A DNA stretch of 64,000 nt, from NCBI GenBank assembly GCA_036260935.1, contig DATALQ010000035.1, positions 124,001-188,000 on the forward strand. Reading direction: 5' to 3'. The stretch comes from JAEYOM01 sp036260935. Its GTDB lineage: Bacteria; Bacillota; Clostridia; Acetivibrionales; DTU013. The stretch's first letter is position 1, and each line of letters opens with the position of its first letter. The position numbers and the translations under genes are program-made. Positions 17,462 through 25,274 of this stretch are shown piece after piece. The notes beneath the pieces were generated by a model. That model did no database searches and was not told where the DNA came from. It saw only the letters and a program-made list of their open reading frames with translations.

Positions 17462-18691
17462 ATGGCAAACAACGTGTACGAGATACTTAAGGAACGCGGC
17501 TTTATCGCTCAGCTTACACACGAGGAAGAAATAAAACGGCTTCTCGAGAATGAAAAGGTCACCTTTTACATAGGCTTCGATCCTACCGCAGACAGCCTCC
17601 ATGTAGGTCATTTCCTTCAAATGATGGTAATGGCTCATATGCAGCGCGCGGGACACAAGCCCATCGCACTCATCGGCGGCGGGACGGCGATGGTCGGAGA
17701 CCCCTCCGGAAGGACCGATATGCGCAGGATGATGACGCGTGAAACTATCAAATATAATGCGGATAAATTCAAGGTCCAGCTTTCAAAATTTATCGACTTT
17801 TCAAATGACAGAGCTATGATGGTGGATAACTCGGATTGGCTCCTCAAACTCAACTATGTCGAATTTTTAAGGGATATAGGCGTCCATTTTTCAGTCAACA
17901 GGATGCTTACGGCAGAATGCTTCAAATCCAGGATGGAAAAAGGGCTTACATTTATCGAGTTCAATTATATGCTTATGCAAAGCTACGATTTCCTCGTTTT
18001 GAACCAGAACTACGGGTGCAGGATACAGCTCGGCGGTGACGACCAGTGGAGCAACATACTCGGCGGCATAGAGCTCATCAGGCGCGTAGAAGGCAAGGAA
18101 GCCTATGGTATGACCTTCACTCTTCTTACCAACAGCGAAGGCAAAAAAATGGGCAAAACCGAAAAGGGAGCTCTGTGGCTCGACGCAGAAAAAACTTCAC
18201 CCTATGATTTCTATCAATACTGGAGGAACGTGGATGACGCCGACGTCATTAAATGCCTGAAGCTCCTTACCTTCCTCCCCATGACTGAAATAAACAAGCT
18301 GGCCGAACTTAAAAACGAACAGATAAATGAAGCCAAGAAAGTGCTCGCTTATGAAGTCACGAAGCTCGTGCACGGCGAAGATGAGGCATCGAAAGCAAAG
18401 CAGCTCGCGGAAGCCCTCTTTGGCGGCGGCGGCAGCACCAGCAATATGCCGACTACCGAGCTAAGTGCCGACGAACTGGCCGGCGGGGTCAACATTATCG
18501 ACATACTGGTAAGGACCGGTCTGGCACCTTCCAAGGGTGAAGGCCGCAGACTCATGCAGCAGGGCGGCATCTACCTGGATGAGAACCCGGTCACCGCCTT
18601 TGACTTTGCAATAACCAGAGACCTTTTCAAAGATAATGAACTGATCCTCAAAAAAGGCAAAAAGACGTACCACAAACTGATCATAAAATAG
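17462..18691 (+). CDS. tyrS: Tyrosyl-tRNA synthetase
   Basis: Class Ic aminoacyl-tRNA synthetase charging tRNA-Tyr. 409 residues, TyrRS1 type. Class I signatures HVGH (47-50) and the KMSKS equivalent KKMGKT (about 226-231) are present, as is the tyrosine-binding GGDDQWSNI. A C-terminal S4 RNA-binding domain (about 345-409) is complete. AGAGGTAA serves as the ribosome binding site. It is a single-gene unit between its own promoter and a strong terminator. Confidence 0.97.
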   Translation: MANNVYEILKERGFIAQLTHEEEIKRLLENEKVTFYIGFDPTADSLHVGHFLQMMVMAHMQRAGHKPIALIGGGTAMVGDPSGRTDMRRMMTRETIKYNADKFKVQLSKFIDFSNDRAMMVDNSDWLLKLNYVEFLRDIGVHFSVNRMLTAECFKSRMEKGLTFIEFNYMLMQSYDFLVLNQNYGCRIQLGGDDQWSNILGGIELIRRVEGKEAYGMTFTLLTNSEGKKMGKTEKGALWLDAEKTSPYDFYQYWRNVDDADVIKCLKLLTFLPMTEINKLAELKNEQINEAKKVLAYEVTKLVHGEDEASKAKQLAEALFGGGGSTSNMPTTELSADELAGGVNIIDILVRTGLAPSKGEGRRLMQQGGIYLDENPVTAFDFAITRDLFKDNELILKKGKKTYHKLIIK

Positions 18692-18705
18692 CAGACGTTC
18701 ATATC

Positions 18706-18731
18706 AAAAAACCGGCTAAAAGCCGGTTTTT
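18706..18731. terminator. Bidirectional terminator between tyrS and RNase J
   Basis: ACCGGCT (18711-18717), loop AAA, AGCCGGT (18721-18727), flanked by A5 on the left and T5 on the right, so it can end transcripts from both convergent genes. Confidence 0.9.
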
Positions 18732-18734
18732 GTG

Positions 18735-20405
18735 TTATATCTCCATTATTATCGGAAGTATGACGGGCTTTCTCTTTGTCTTCTCGAACAGGAAATCCCT
18801 CAGTTCATCCTTTATCTGGCCTTTTTTGGCCGACCAATCGTTTTTGTTCTTTGAATTATCCAGCTTGGCAAGCGTATTCTTTATAACGTCCCGCGACTCC
18901 TCGATAAGATCCTCGGCTTCACGTACATAGACAAAGCCCCTTGATATTATATCCGGTCCGGCCAAAAGCTGTTTCGATTCCTTTTCAACGGTTATAACCA
19001 CGACTATCAGGCCGTCCTGTGACAGAAGCTTCCTGTCCCTTAAAACTATGCTTCCTACGTCTCCGACGCCGAGGCCGTCGACCAGCACCCTCCCCGATGT
19101 GACCGAACCGTTGATCTTTGCGGTATCCGAACTCAGTTCGAGCACTTTTCCGTTTTCCATCATGAAAATGTTTTCAGACGGCATGCCAAGTTTGCTTGCC
19201 AGATTTGCGTGTTGCTTGAGATGTCTGTACTCGCCGTGAACAGGCATAAAGAACTTAGGTTTAATAAGGTTATGTATCAGCTTCAGTTCCTCCCGGCACG
19301 CATGCCCGGAAACATGAACTTCAGCAAGGGATTCGTAAATCACGTCCGCACCTTTTTTGAACAGTTCGTTGATAACTTTGATAATGGGTTTTTCATTACC
19401 CGGTATCGGAGATGCTGAAATTATTATTAGATCTCCCGGTTCGATCTCGACCTTCTTATGCTCCGCCGCCGCCATCCTGGATAATCCCGACATGGGCTCG
19501 CCCTGGCTGCCTGTAGTAATGACCACCATTCTGTCGGATGGATATTTGTCGATCAGGTCGATATCAATCATCGTACCTTCGGGTATATTGAGGTAACCCA
19601 GTTCCTTTGCGGCATTCACTACGTTTACCATGCTCCTGCCCACAACCGTTACCTTCCTGCCGAATTTACATGCCGCGTTGATTACCTGCTGGATCCTGTC
19701 GACATTGGAAGCAAAGCTGGCTACGATTATTCTGCTTTTTGCATTTATAAAGATCTCGTCAAAGGTATCTCCGACGGTTCTCTCCGACATTGTATAACCC
19801 GGCCGCTCAGCATTCGTACTGTCACACATCAGAAGCAGTACGCCTTTTTTGCCGAGCTCGGCCATACGTGCAAGATCGATTGGCTTGCCCTGTATCGGCG
19901 TATAATCTATTTTGAAATCAGAGGTATGTACGATTATCCCAATGGGTGTATGCAGGGCAAGAGCAACGGAATCAGCTATACTGTGAGTCGACCGTATGAA
20001 TTCGACCTTGAACGCGCCAAGCTGGATAGTCTCGCCAGGCTCGACATCATTGAGCTTGACTACGGAAAGCAGGCCATGCTCCTCCAGTTTGTACTTTACC
20101 AGACCGTTGGTCAGCCGGGTGGCATAGACAGGAACATTGATCTCCTTGAGAAAATACGGCAATGACCCGATATGATCCTCATGCCCGTGCGTCAGCACTA
20201 TTCCCCGTATCTTTTCCCTGTTTTTCGCCAGATATGAAACATCCGGTATCACCAGGTCGATTCCGAGCATATCATCTTCCGGAAATGCAAGGCCGCAATC
20301 TACAACAATTATATCTTCACCATATTCGAAGACGGTAATATTCTTTCCTATTTCCTGCAGACCGCCGAGCGGTATTACTTTAAGCTTCTGTTTACTTTTT
20401 GACAC
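18735..20405 (-). CDS. rnj: Ribonuclease J
   Basis: Metallo-beta-lactamase/beta-CASP nuclease with endonuclease and 5'-3' exonuclease activity, central to mRNA decay and rRNA maturation in Firmicutes. 556 residues, full length. Zinc motif THGHEDHIG (72-80) near the N-terminus, CDSTNAERPGYT in the beta-CASP region, SGHA, and the C-terminal RNase J domain are all visible. GGAGG precedes the ATG. There is a promoter at 20.5 kb, and a convergent tyrS terminator at the 3' end. Only one copy is in the window; RNase J1 or J2 identity cannot be told from here. Confidence 0.96.
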   Translation of the reverse strand: MSKSKQKLKVIPLGGLQEIGKNITVFEYGEDIIVVDCGLAFPEDDMLGIDLVIPDVSYLAKNREKIRGIVLTHGHEDHIGSLPYFLKEINVPVYATRLTNGLVKYKLEEHGLLSVVKLNDVEPGETIQLGAFKVEFIRSTHSIADSVALALHTPIGIIVHTSDFKIDYTPIQGKPIDLARMAELGKKGVLLLMCDSTNAERPGYTMSERTVGDTFDEIFINAKSRIIVASFASNVDRIQQVINAACKFGRKVTVVGRSMVNVVNAAKELGYLNIPEGTMIDIDLIDKYPSDRMVVITTGSQGEPMSGLSRMAAAEHKKVEIEPGDLIIISASPIPGNEKPIIKVINELFKKGADVIYESLAEVHVSGHACREELKLIHNLIKPKFFMPVHGEYRHLKQHANLASKLGMPSENIFMMENGKVLELSSDTAKINGSVTSGRVLVDGLGVGDVGSIVLRDRKLLSQDGLIVVVITVEKESKQLLAGPDIISRGFVYVREAEDLIEESRDVIKNTLAKLDNSKNKNDWSAKKGQIKDELRDFLFEKTKRKPVILPIIMEI

Positions 20406-20487
20406 GTTAGATCCTCCAAAACATTCTTACATAATATTTTTCAACATTTTATCGTTAATATGTATAAAGCAATTGTTTACCTTATCC

Positions 20488-20515
20488 ATTATAGCACTTT
20501 GTGAATCATTTGCAA
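20488..20515 (-). promoter_or_regulatory. Sigma-A-type promoter of RNase J
   Basis: On the minus strand TTGCAA (20510-20515) and TATAAT (20488-20493) with a 16-base spacer, about 80 bases before the RNase J start. Confidence 0.65.
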
Positions 20516-20660
20516 AATACTTGAAGTCTCGAATACAGATAAACCGGTTTATTGAAGTGTTTCAGCTTCAGGCAATAAAAAGGTCCGCGAGAAATATCCG
20601 AGTCAAGAAATATCTAGAAATATCTAGAAATATTCAGCTAAAAATAGGACTACGTACTCA

Positions 20661-20689
20661 TTGACATGGTATTTTAGCACTAGTATAAT
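20661..20689 (+). promoter_or_regulatory. Perfect consensus sigma-A promoter of a small RNA
   Basis: TTGACA (20661-20666), exactly 17 bases, TATAAT (20684-20689): a full consensus match. No protein gene begins within the following 370 bases, and a strong terminator lies about 100 bases downstream. Confidence 0.85.
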
Positions 20690-20695
20690 GAAATT

Positions 20696-20788
20696 ACTCG
20701 TTCATTGAACGACTCTCTTTTGTTTAACCCGGATAAAAAAAGTTTACAACTGAGATAATACAGAGTCCCAATAGGGACTCTGTATTTT
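20696..20788 (+). ncRNA. Candidate small RNA (about 93 nt)
   Basis: Predicted from signals, not from a known family. A perfect consensus promoter places the start at about 20696. The transcript begins with a 6 bp hairpin (TCGTTC/GAACGA, 20698-20712), has an unpaired A/U-rich middle containing ACCCGG, and ends in a perfect 12 bp terminator stem ATACAGAGTCCC/GGGACTCTGTAT (20758-20785) followed by TTT. No open reading frame with a ribosome binding site fits inside. It is divergent from the RNase J gene. It is too short for 6S RNA, SRP RNA or tmRNA. Confidence 0.65.
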
Positions 20789-21071
20789 CCTTTTCAGCAT
20801 TTTTTCAAACGTTCGGCTCTATACGTCATTAGTTTGACTCATAACTTTCAAGTCCCGTTTTAGTTCAGCCCATTTCAGACTTCGAGGGGCTTGCCTTCAC
20901 TTGCTCTTTTCCTGCTCTTTCAATGCGTTTTTCTCCTCTTTCACTGCGTCTTGTCCGTTCGAATATATCGGGACAATTCCTTTAAAACGTAACAAAGACA
21001 AGTCATATTGCATATATGAAACTACATATATATTTAGAGTTTACAAAACTCAACCGGTTCGGAGGCTCTTA
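20789..21071. other. Gene-free leader before the L,D-transpeptidase gene
   Basis: No gene recognised. It contains a T/C-rich stretch with two copies of CTCTTTCA.TGCGT (about 20915-20952) and a weak TTGCAT/TATATT pair near 21010-21035 that could be the promoter. The reading frame is open upstream of the signal peptide but lacks coding character. Confidence 0.4.
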
Positions 21072-22139
21072 ATGAAAAGACTTATTGTAATGCTTTGTCT
21101 GCTGCTATTCTTGAACAGCACACTGGTCGCAGCCGCAGCGGAACAGGCATCCGTATCAAGTTCAACGGCAGAAGGACAGAAAAGCCTGAAAAACACCTCG
21201 ATATCAGCTGCCATAAATTCTCCCGAAATAGATATAAAAAAAATAAGCTATAAGACCGAGCTGAAGAAGTTGGGCTTCCTGAAGGAAGAAAGCAAGGACG
21301 CGGCACTTGACCTGCGGAATGCTGTAATTCGCTTTCAAGCCAGCTGTAATTTAACGGTTACAGGAAAGTGGAGCGATAAATGCCTGTCCCTCCTCGCAGA
21401 GCGGCTGCAGACGGGAATTGCAGCCTGCAAGGATCTGATAGCAGTACCTCCCGTCCCTGGTAAATGGATTGTAATAAACAAAACTAAAAGGACATTGACG
21501 TTGTATGAAGGATATAAAGTAATCCAAAAGTATCCCGTGGCAATAGGAAACCCACCCTCGCGCACACCCGAGGATAAATATTCGATCGTAAGCAAGGTCA
21601 TCAATCCCTCCTGGGGAGGCGGAGGTTACGCCAAGCCGGTAAAAGGAGGCGTTCCCGAGAACCCGCTCGGATACCGTTGGCTCGGACTATCATACAAAAA
21701 CGGTTCTACGCTTGGGATACACGGAAACAACAGCCCGTATTCCATTGGGAAAAACGTATCACACGGCTGCATCAGGATGATAAACTCCGACGTCACACAG
21801 CTTTTTACCGTTGTACCACGTTCAGCTCCGGTATGGATAGGCACGGATTCCAAACTTAAGGAATGGGGCGTATTTCAGCCCGAATACGCGAGTAAAGCCC
21901 AATTGCCTGCAGAAATTGCCGGTGAGGGCAAAACAACAGCCAATAGCACTTCACCCGCCGGGATCACCGTCAAGCCCACGGACGAAACAGCGTCTGTAAC
22001 CGGCGGAGCAATAAAAGTCACCTATGATGAAGAACTACCAACCACAGGCGGGGCAATCGGTATTCCCACGGAAGCTTCCGTGACCTCAACCGGCGGGGCT
22101 GTCGGAATCTCCGATATTGAGACGACTGCGACACCCTGA
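21072..22139 (+). CDS. Exported L,D-transpeptidase (YkuD domain)
   Basis: Cell-wall enzyme that forms 3-3 cross-links or attaches proteins to meso-DAP in peptidoglycan. 355 residues from ATG 21072, which follows CGGAGG by six bases. A signal peptide (1-23) precedes a peptidoglycan-binding-like helical domain (about 60-112, with RNAVIRFQ). The YkuD domain (about 130-255) has His217 and SHGCIRM (230-236) with catalytic Cys233. The C-terminal ~70 residues carry three TGGA repeats in a Thr/Pro/Ala-rich, probably extracellular tail. It converges on lysA, which removes DAP; the two stop codons abut and share the palindrome TGATCA. Confidence 0.92.
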   Translation: MKRLIVMLCLLLFLNSTLVAAAAEQASVSSSTAEGQKSLKNTSISAAINSPEIDIKKISYKTELKKLGFLKEESKDAALDLRNAVIRFQASCNLTVTGKWSDKCLSLLAERLQTGIAACKDLIAVPPVPGKWIVINKTKRTLTLYEGYKVIQKYPVAIGNPPSRTPEDKYSIVSKVINPSWGGGGYAKPVKGGVPENPLGYRWLGLSYKNGSTLGIHGNNSPYSIGKNVSHGCIRMINSDVTQLFTVVPRSAPVWIGTDSKLKEWGVFQPEYASKAQLPAEIAGEGKTTANSTSPAGITVKPTDETASVTGGAIKVTYDEELPTTGGAIGIPTEASVTSTGGAVGISDIETTATP

Positions 22140-23405
22140 TCAGATGAGGCTAAACCGAGTTTGTCCCGGAAAATTCAAGGTTGCGAAATAATCTGCGGGA
22201 GTTTCCGCACGGCGTATCAGTTCCGCACTGCCGTCTTCCTTCAGCAGGACCTCGGCAGAACGCAGCTTGCCGTTGTAATTGTATCCCATGGAATATCCGT
22301 GGGCGCCCGTATCGTGTAAAACTACCAGATCCCCGATGTCGATCTCCGGCAGCATCCTGTCGATGGCGAACTTGTCGTTGTTCTCGCACAAGCCTCCTGT
22401 TACGTCATATTTATGATCGCAGGGCTTGTTCTCCTTGCCCATTACGGTTATGTGATGGTATGCTCCATACATTGCCGGACGCATCAGGTTGGCCGCGCAG
22501 GCGTCAAGCCCGATATATTCCTTGTGTATGTGCTTTTCATGAATTGCCGTGGTTACAAGGCAGCCGTTGGGTCCCAGCATGAACCTGCCCAGTTCGGTGT
22601 ATATTGCCACATCCCCCATTTCCGCAGGTACGAGGATCTCTTCGAATGCCTTTCTGACCCCCTGCCCTATCTCATAAATGTCGGCCGGCTGCTGCTCGGG
22701 ACGGTATGGAATGCCTATCCCTCCCGAAAGGTTTATAAATGCAATGTGCGCTCCTGTTTCCCTCTTGAGTTCCGCAGCGGTTTTAAACAGTATAGAGGCC
22801 AATTGCGGGTAGTATTCGTTTGCTACAGTGTTACTTGCCAGAAAAGCATGAATTCCGAAATGCTTGACACCTTTGCTCATGAGTATCCTGAAGCCTTCAG
22901 TCATCTGCTCACGCGTAAATCCGTACTTTGCCTCCTGCGGAGTATCCATTATTGCGTTGTTTATGACAAAGGCTCCTCCCGGGTTGAAACGGCAGCTTAT
23001 CGTTTCGGGAATGCCTGCCGCTTTTTCAAGAAAATCTATATGCGTGATATCATCGAGGTTAACCACCGCATTCAATTTCCGTGCATATATAAAATCCTCT
23101 TTTGGCGTTACATTCGACGAGAACATGATCTCACTGCCTTTAAATCCCACCGCTTCAGCCAGCATAAGCTCCGTATAGGATGAGCAGTCCGCTCCGCAGC
23201 CCTCTTCCCTGAGGATTTTCAATATTGCCGGGTTTGGGGTGGCCTTCACTGCAAAATATTCCTTAAAGCCTTTGTTCCAGGAAAATGCTTCTTTAAGCCT
23301 GCGTGCGTTTTCACGAATGCCTTTTTCATCGTACAGATGAAAGGGCGTACGAAACTCGTTGACTATCTCCTTTAGTTGCTCATGGTTGAAAAATAACTTT
23401 TTCAT
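22140..23405 (-). CDS. lysA: Diaminopimelate decarboxylase (PLP, fold III)
   Basis: PLP-dependent decarboxylase making lysine from meso-diaminopimelate. 421 residues. The PLP lysine lies in FAVKATPNP (Lys54); CGADCSSYTE, LSGGIGIPY and GLCENNDKF with the catalytic cysteine are the expected DAPDC motifs. The sequence resembles the alternative clostridial branch, which runs without the usual N-terminal segment, so another group IV decarboxylase role (ornithine or arginine) is possible but less likely. The start overlaps the upstream TrmB-type regulator by four bases (ATGA), coupling the two. Confidence 0.85.
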   Translation of the reverse strand: MKKLFFNHEQLKEIVNEFRTPFHLYDEKGIRENARRLKEAFSWNKGFKEYFAVKATPNPAILKILREEGCGADCSSYTELMLAEAVGFKGSEIMFSSNVTPKEDFIYARKLNAVVNLDDITHIDFLEKAAGIPETISCRFNPGGAFVINNAIMDTPQEAKYGFTREQMTEGFRILMSKGVKHFGIHAFLASNTVANEYYPQLASILFKTAAELKRETGAHIAFINLSGGIGIPYRPEQQPADIYEIGQGVRKAFEEILVPAEMGDVAIYTELGRFMLGPNGCLVTTAIHEKHIHKEYIGLDACAANLMRPAMYGAYHHITVMGKENKPCDHKYDVTGGLCENNDKFAIDRMLPEIDIGDLVVLHDTGAHGYSMGYNYNGKLRSAEVLLKEDGSAELIRRAETPADYFATLNFPGQTRFSLI

Positions 23406-24106
23406 TTGACATTATCCCCCTTAGTCATTTCGATCAGCTTTATTTCATTTTTCAGCGATTCCTTCAATAGATCGATCAGGTTTTTCTTTCGGGAATACAG
23501 GCAGGTCGAGTGTTCGCCGTCGTCGACATCTCCGGTGAGCACATTGGTCGAATCAGCAATAAGCCTTATCTGGTGCTGTGGTTTCTCCGCAAAGTGAACA
23601 GTAGCTCCGTCAATACAAAACGGCGAGTCGGTTATCAGCACCGTCTTTATACCCCTGCCCGCAGCATCCTTTATTTCCGGCAGCAGATATTCCAGTACCT
23701 GCTGTGAGCCCGAAATATACACCCTCTCTTTTGCCTCGGACACCATATTCCTCATCTTTTCAAGTATATGGCCCTTGCCTTTTATAGTAACATAGCCTTC
23801 AATACCGTCCCTTTTGGCCGGAATAGTCCTGATAAGCTCCTGCCTTGCTTCCTCAAGCATCCTTATCCTGTTCCTGCAGAACTCGTCAATGGGGACAGGC
23901 ACATATCGGGTTGCCGGCCCCTCCATTATATATGCTCCTCCCTTGTCTACCAATGCGGCAAGCGAGGTATATGTATTGGAGCGTGAAATGCCTGTTGTTT
24001 TGGCAGCCTCATACCCGTTCATATCCCCCTCGGAAAGCAGTGTTGAATATATTACGGCTTCCTGCCTTGTGAGATCGAATCGCGTCAGCAGCTCGACCAT
24101 ATCCAT
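23402..24106 (-). CDS. TrmB family transcriptional regulator
   Basis: 234 residues. The N-terminal winged helix (about 1-75: LTRQEAVIYSTLL, then TGISRSNTYTSLAALVDKG) is TrmB-type. The C-terminal half (about 105-230) resembles the PLD-like sensing domain found in one TrmB branch, with VYISGSQQVLEYLLPEI. TrmB proteins often sense sugars or other metabolites; the ligand here is unknown. It precedes and overlaps lysA, so it may control lysine synthesis and respond to DAP, lysine or a cell-wall signal. AGGAAGTG lies seven bases before the ATG. Confidence 0.85.
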   Translation of the reverse strand: MDMVELLTRFDLTRQEAVIYSTLLSEGDMNGYEAAKTTGISRSNTYTSLAALVDKGGAYIMEGPATRYVPVPIDEFCRNRIRMLEEARQELIRTIPAKRDGIEGYVTIKGKGHILEKMRNMVSEAKERVYISGSQQVLEYLLPEIKDAAGRGIKTVLITDSPFCIDGATVHFAEKPQHQIRLIADSTNVLTGDVDDGEHSTCLYSRKKNLIDLLKESLKNEIKLIEMTKGDNVK

Positions 24107-24183
24107 CGAAAATCACTTCCTCAGCGATAGTGTTCCTGTTAGGTAATACTATATAACATTTTTTTATTTCTGTACATACCCAA

Positions 24184-24223
24184 AAGAAAAAAAGTGCAAA
24201 ACGGATCTGTATTCCGCTTGCAC
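24184..24223 (-). terminator. Rho-independent terminator of the methyltransferase gene
   Basis: Minus-strand hairpin GTGCAA..CGGA / TCCG..TTGCAC (24194-24223) with internal mismatches, followed by seven T residues. Confidence 0.8.
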
Positions 24224-24250
24224 CGTCCCTGCATTTCACGCCAACGGAGG

Positions 24251-24904
24251 TTAAGACTTGCCCAAAATATAATAATGCTTGCTGTTGCGCCTATTTCCTT
24301 CATAGTAGCAGTCATCCACATGGCGAACACGAATAATGGAAAAATCCTTAAACAAGGTCAATATATCCTCTAATGTAACGTAAAAATGGGGAACGCCTTT
24401 TTCAGGACCGTCATCTGTTTTTACTATCGTATTCTCATCTACCCTCGGATAACCCGCATCTTTATATGACCATGTTTCCTTGGAACAAAGGGTTAAATAA
24501 AATTCACCGTCTTTTTTCAGAACTCGCTTTAGCTCCTTAATAATTTTCTCAATACCTCTGGAGTCAGTGTGCGAAATGACATGATAAGCTAAAACACAAT
24601 CAAATGAATTATCCGGATAAGGTAACTCAAGCATATCGGCAATCTCCGTATGTATTTCAAGCTTTTCGATTTCAGCCCATCTTTGAAGATGTTTGACACC
24701 ATCCGTAGATAAATCAAAAGCGTAAACATCAAAACCGTTTTTTGCAAAGAATATGGAATGCCGTCCCAGGCCGCAGCCAAAATCCAAGAGCTTATGAAAT
24801 CCGGCTGTTTTCCATCTGTTGGCCAAATAATAGCTATCTTCGCTGGGATTTAACCATGTGGGATTTTTCTCTTTACTCCATTCCCACTCTTTCGATATTG
24901 TCAT
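24251..24904 (-). CDS. Class I SAM-dependent methyltransferase
   Basis: 217-residue Rossmann methyltransferase of the Methyltransf_11/25 type. Motif I is LDFGCGLGRHSIFFA (about 40-54), then YAFDLS (acidic SAM-ribose ligand), ELPYPDNSFDCVLAYHVISH (motif IV area) and RVLKKDGEFYL. No domain reveals the substrate. The ATG follows GGGGGGTGAAGAG. A monocistronic unit between tRNA-Gln and lysA genes, with its own terminator. Confidence 0.88.
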   Translation of the reverse strand: MTISKEWEWSKEKNPTWLNPSEDSYYLANRWKTAGFHKLLDFGCGLGRHSIFFAKNGFDVYAFDLSTDGVKHLQRWAEIEKLEIHTEIADMLELPYPDNSFDCVLAYHVISHTDSRGIEKIIKELKRVLKKDGEFYLTLCSKETWSYKDAGYPRVDENTIVKTDDGPEKGVPHFYVTLEDILTLFKDFSIIRVRHVDDCYYEGNRRNSKHYYILGKS

Positions 24905-24974
24905 TTACTCTTCACCCCCCGGAACAATACTATCAATATTTTCCCATATAGTAAAGCTTCGATTTATTAAGTTG

Positions 24975-25010
24975 AAATAAAAAAACCCTGGAAGACTGTT
25001 CTTCCAAGGC
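24975..25010 (-). terminator. Terminator of tRNA-Gln
   Basis: Minus-strand stem CCTTGGAAGA/TCTTCCAGGG with a 4-base loop (24987-25010) followed by a T-rich tail, ten bases after the tRNA 3' end. Confidence 0.85.
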
Positions 25011-25019
25011 TTTATATCA

Positions 25020-25093
25020 TGGCTGCGGGAGAAGGATTTGAACCCTCACAGACTGATCCAGAGTCAGTAGTGCTGCCATTACACAATCCCGCA
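25020..25093 (-). tRNA. tRNA-Gln (anticodon CTG)
   Basis: Full cloverleaf on the minus strand: acceptor TGCGGGA/TCCCGCA, D arm, anticodon stem ACTGA/TCAGT with loop CTCTGGA (anticodon CTG, reads CAG), 4-base variable loop, T arm GAGGG/CCTTC around TTCAAAT, and an encoded GCCA end. Bacteria usually also carry a TTG-anticodon tRNA-Gln; it is not in this window. Confidence 0.96.
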
Positions 25094-25190
25094 ATATTCG
25101 CGACAGTGGTTATTATAGCACATGGGCTGTACATAATGCAATAGTTTTTACGTAAAAATGAACTGTAATTAATAACCATCCAAGGATGCC

Positions 25191-25227
25191 GCCTGATGGG
25201 CTTCAAAACCCATCAGGCAGATTTTTT
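25191..25227. terminator. Strong hairpin with T-run on the plus strand
   Basis: Perfect 10 bp stem GCCTGATGGG (25191-25200) / CCCATCAGGC (25209-25218), then AGATTTTTT. The T-run is on the plus-strand side although no plus-strand gene precedes it; on the minus strand the same stem lies about 60 bases after oadB without a T-run. It may still end the oad transcript. Confidence 0.55.
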
Positions 25228-25274
25228 CTGAGATAATTGCAGCAGTATTCGGATATTCACCGCAGTATGCCTTA

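Noticed and set aside
20696..20788. 6S, SRP or tmRNA
   Set aside because: The predicted RNA is too short and lacks the long central-bulge hairpin of 6S, the SRP Alu or helix 8 features, and a tag reading frame.
20901..21071. Upstream extension of the L,D-transpeptidase frame
   Set aside because: The signal peptide and Shine-Dalgarno fix the start at 21072; the earlier codons lack coding character.
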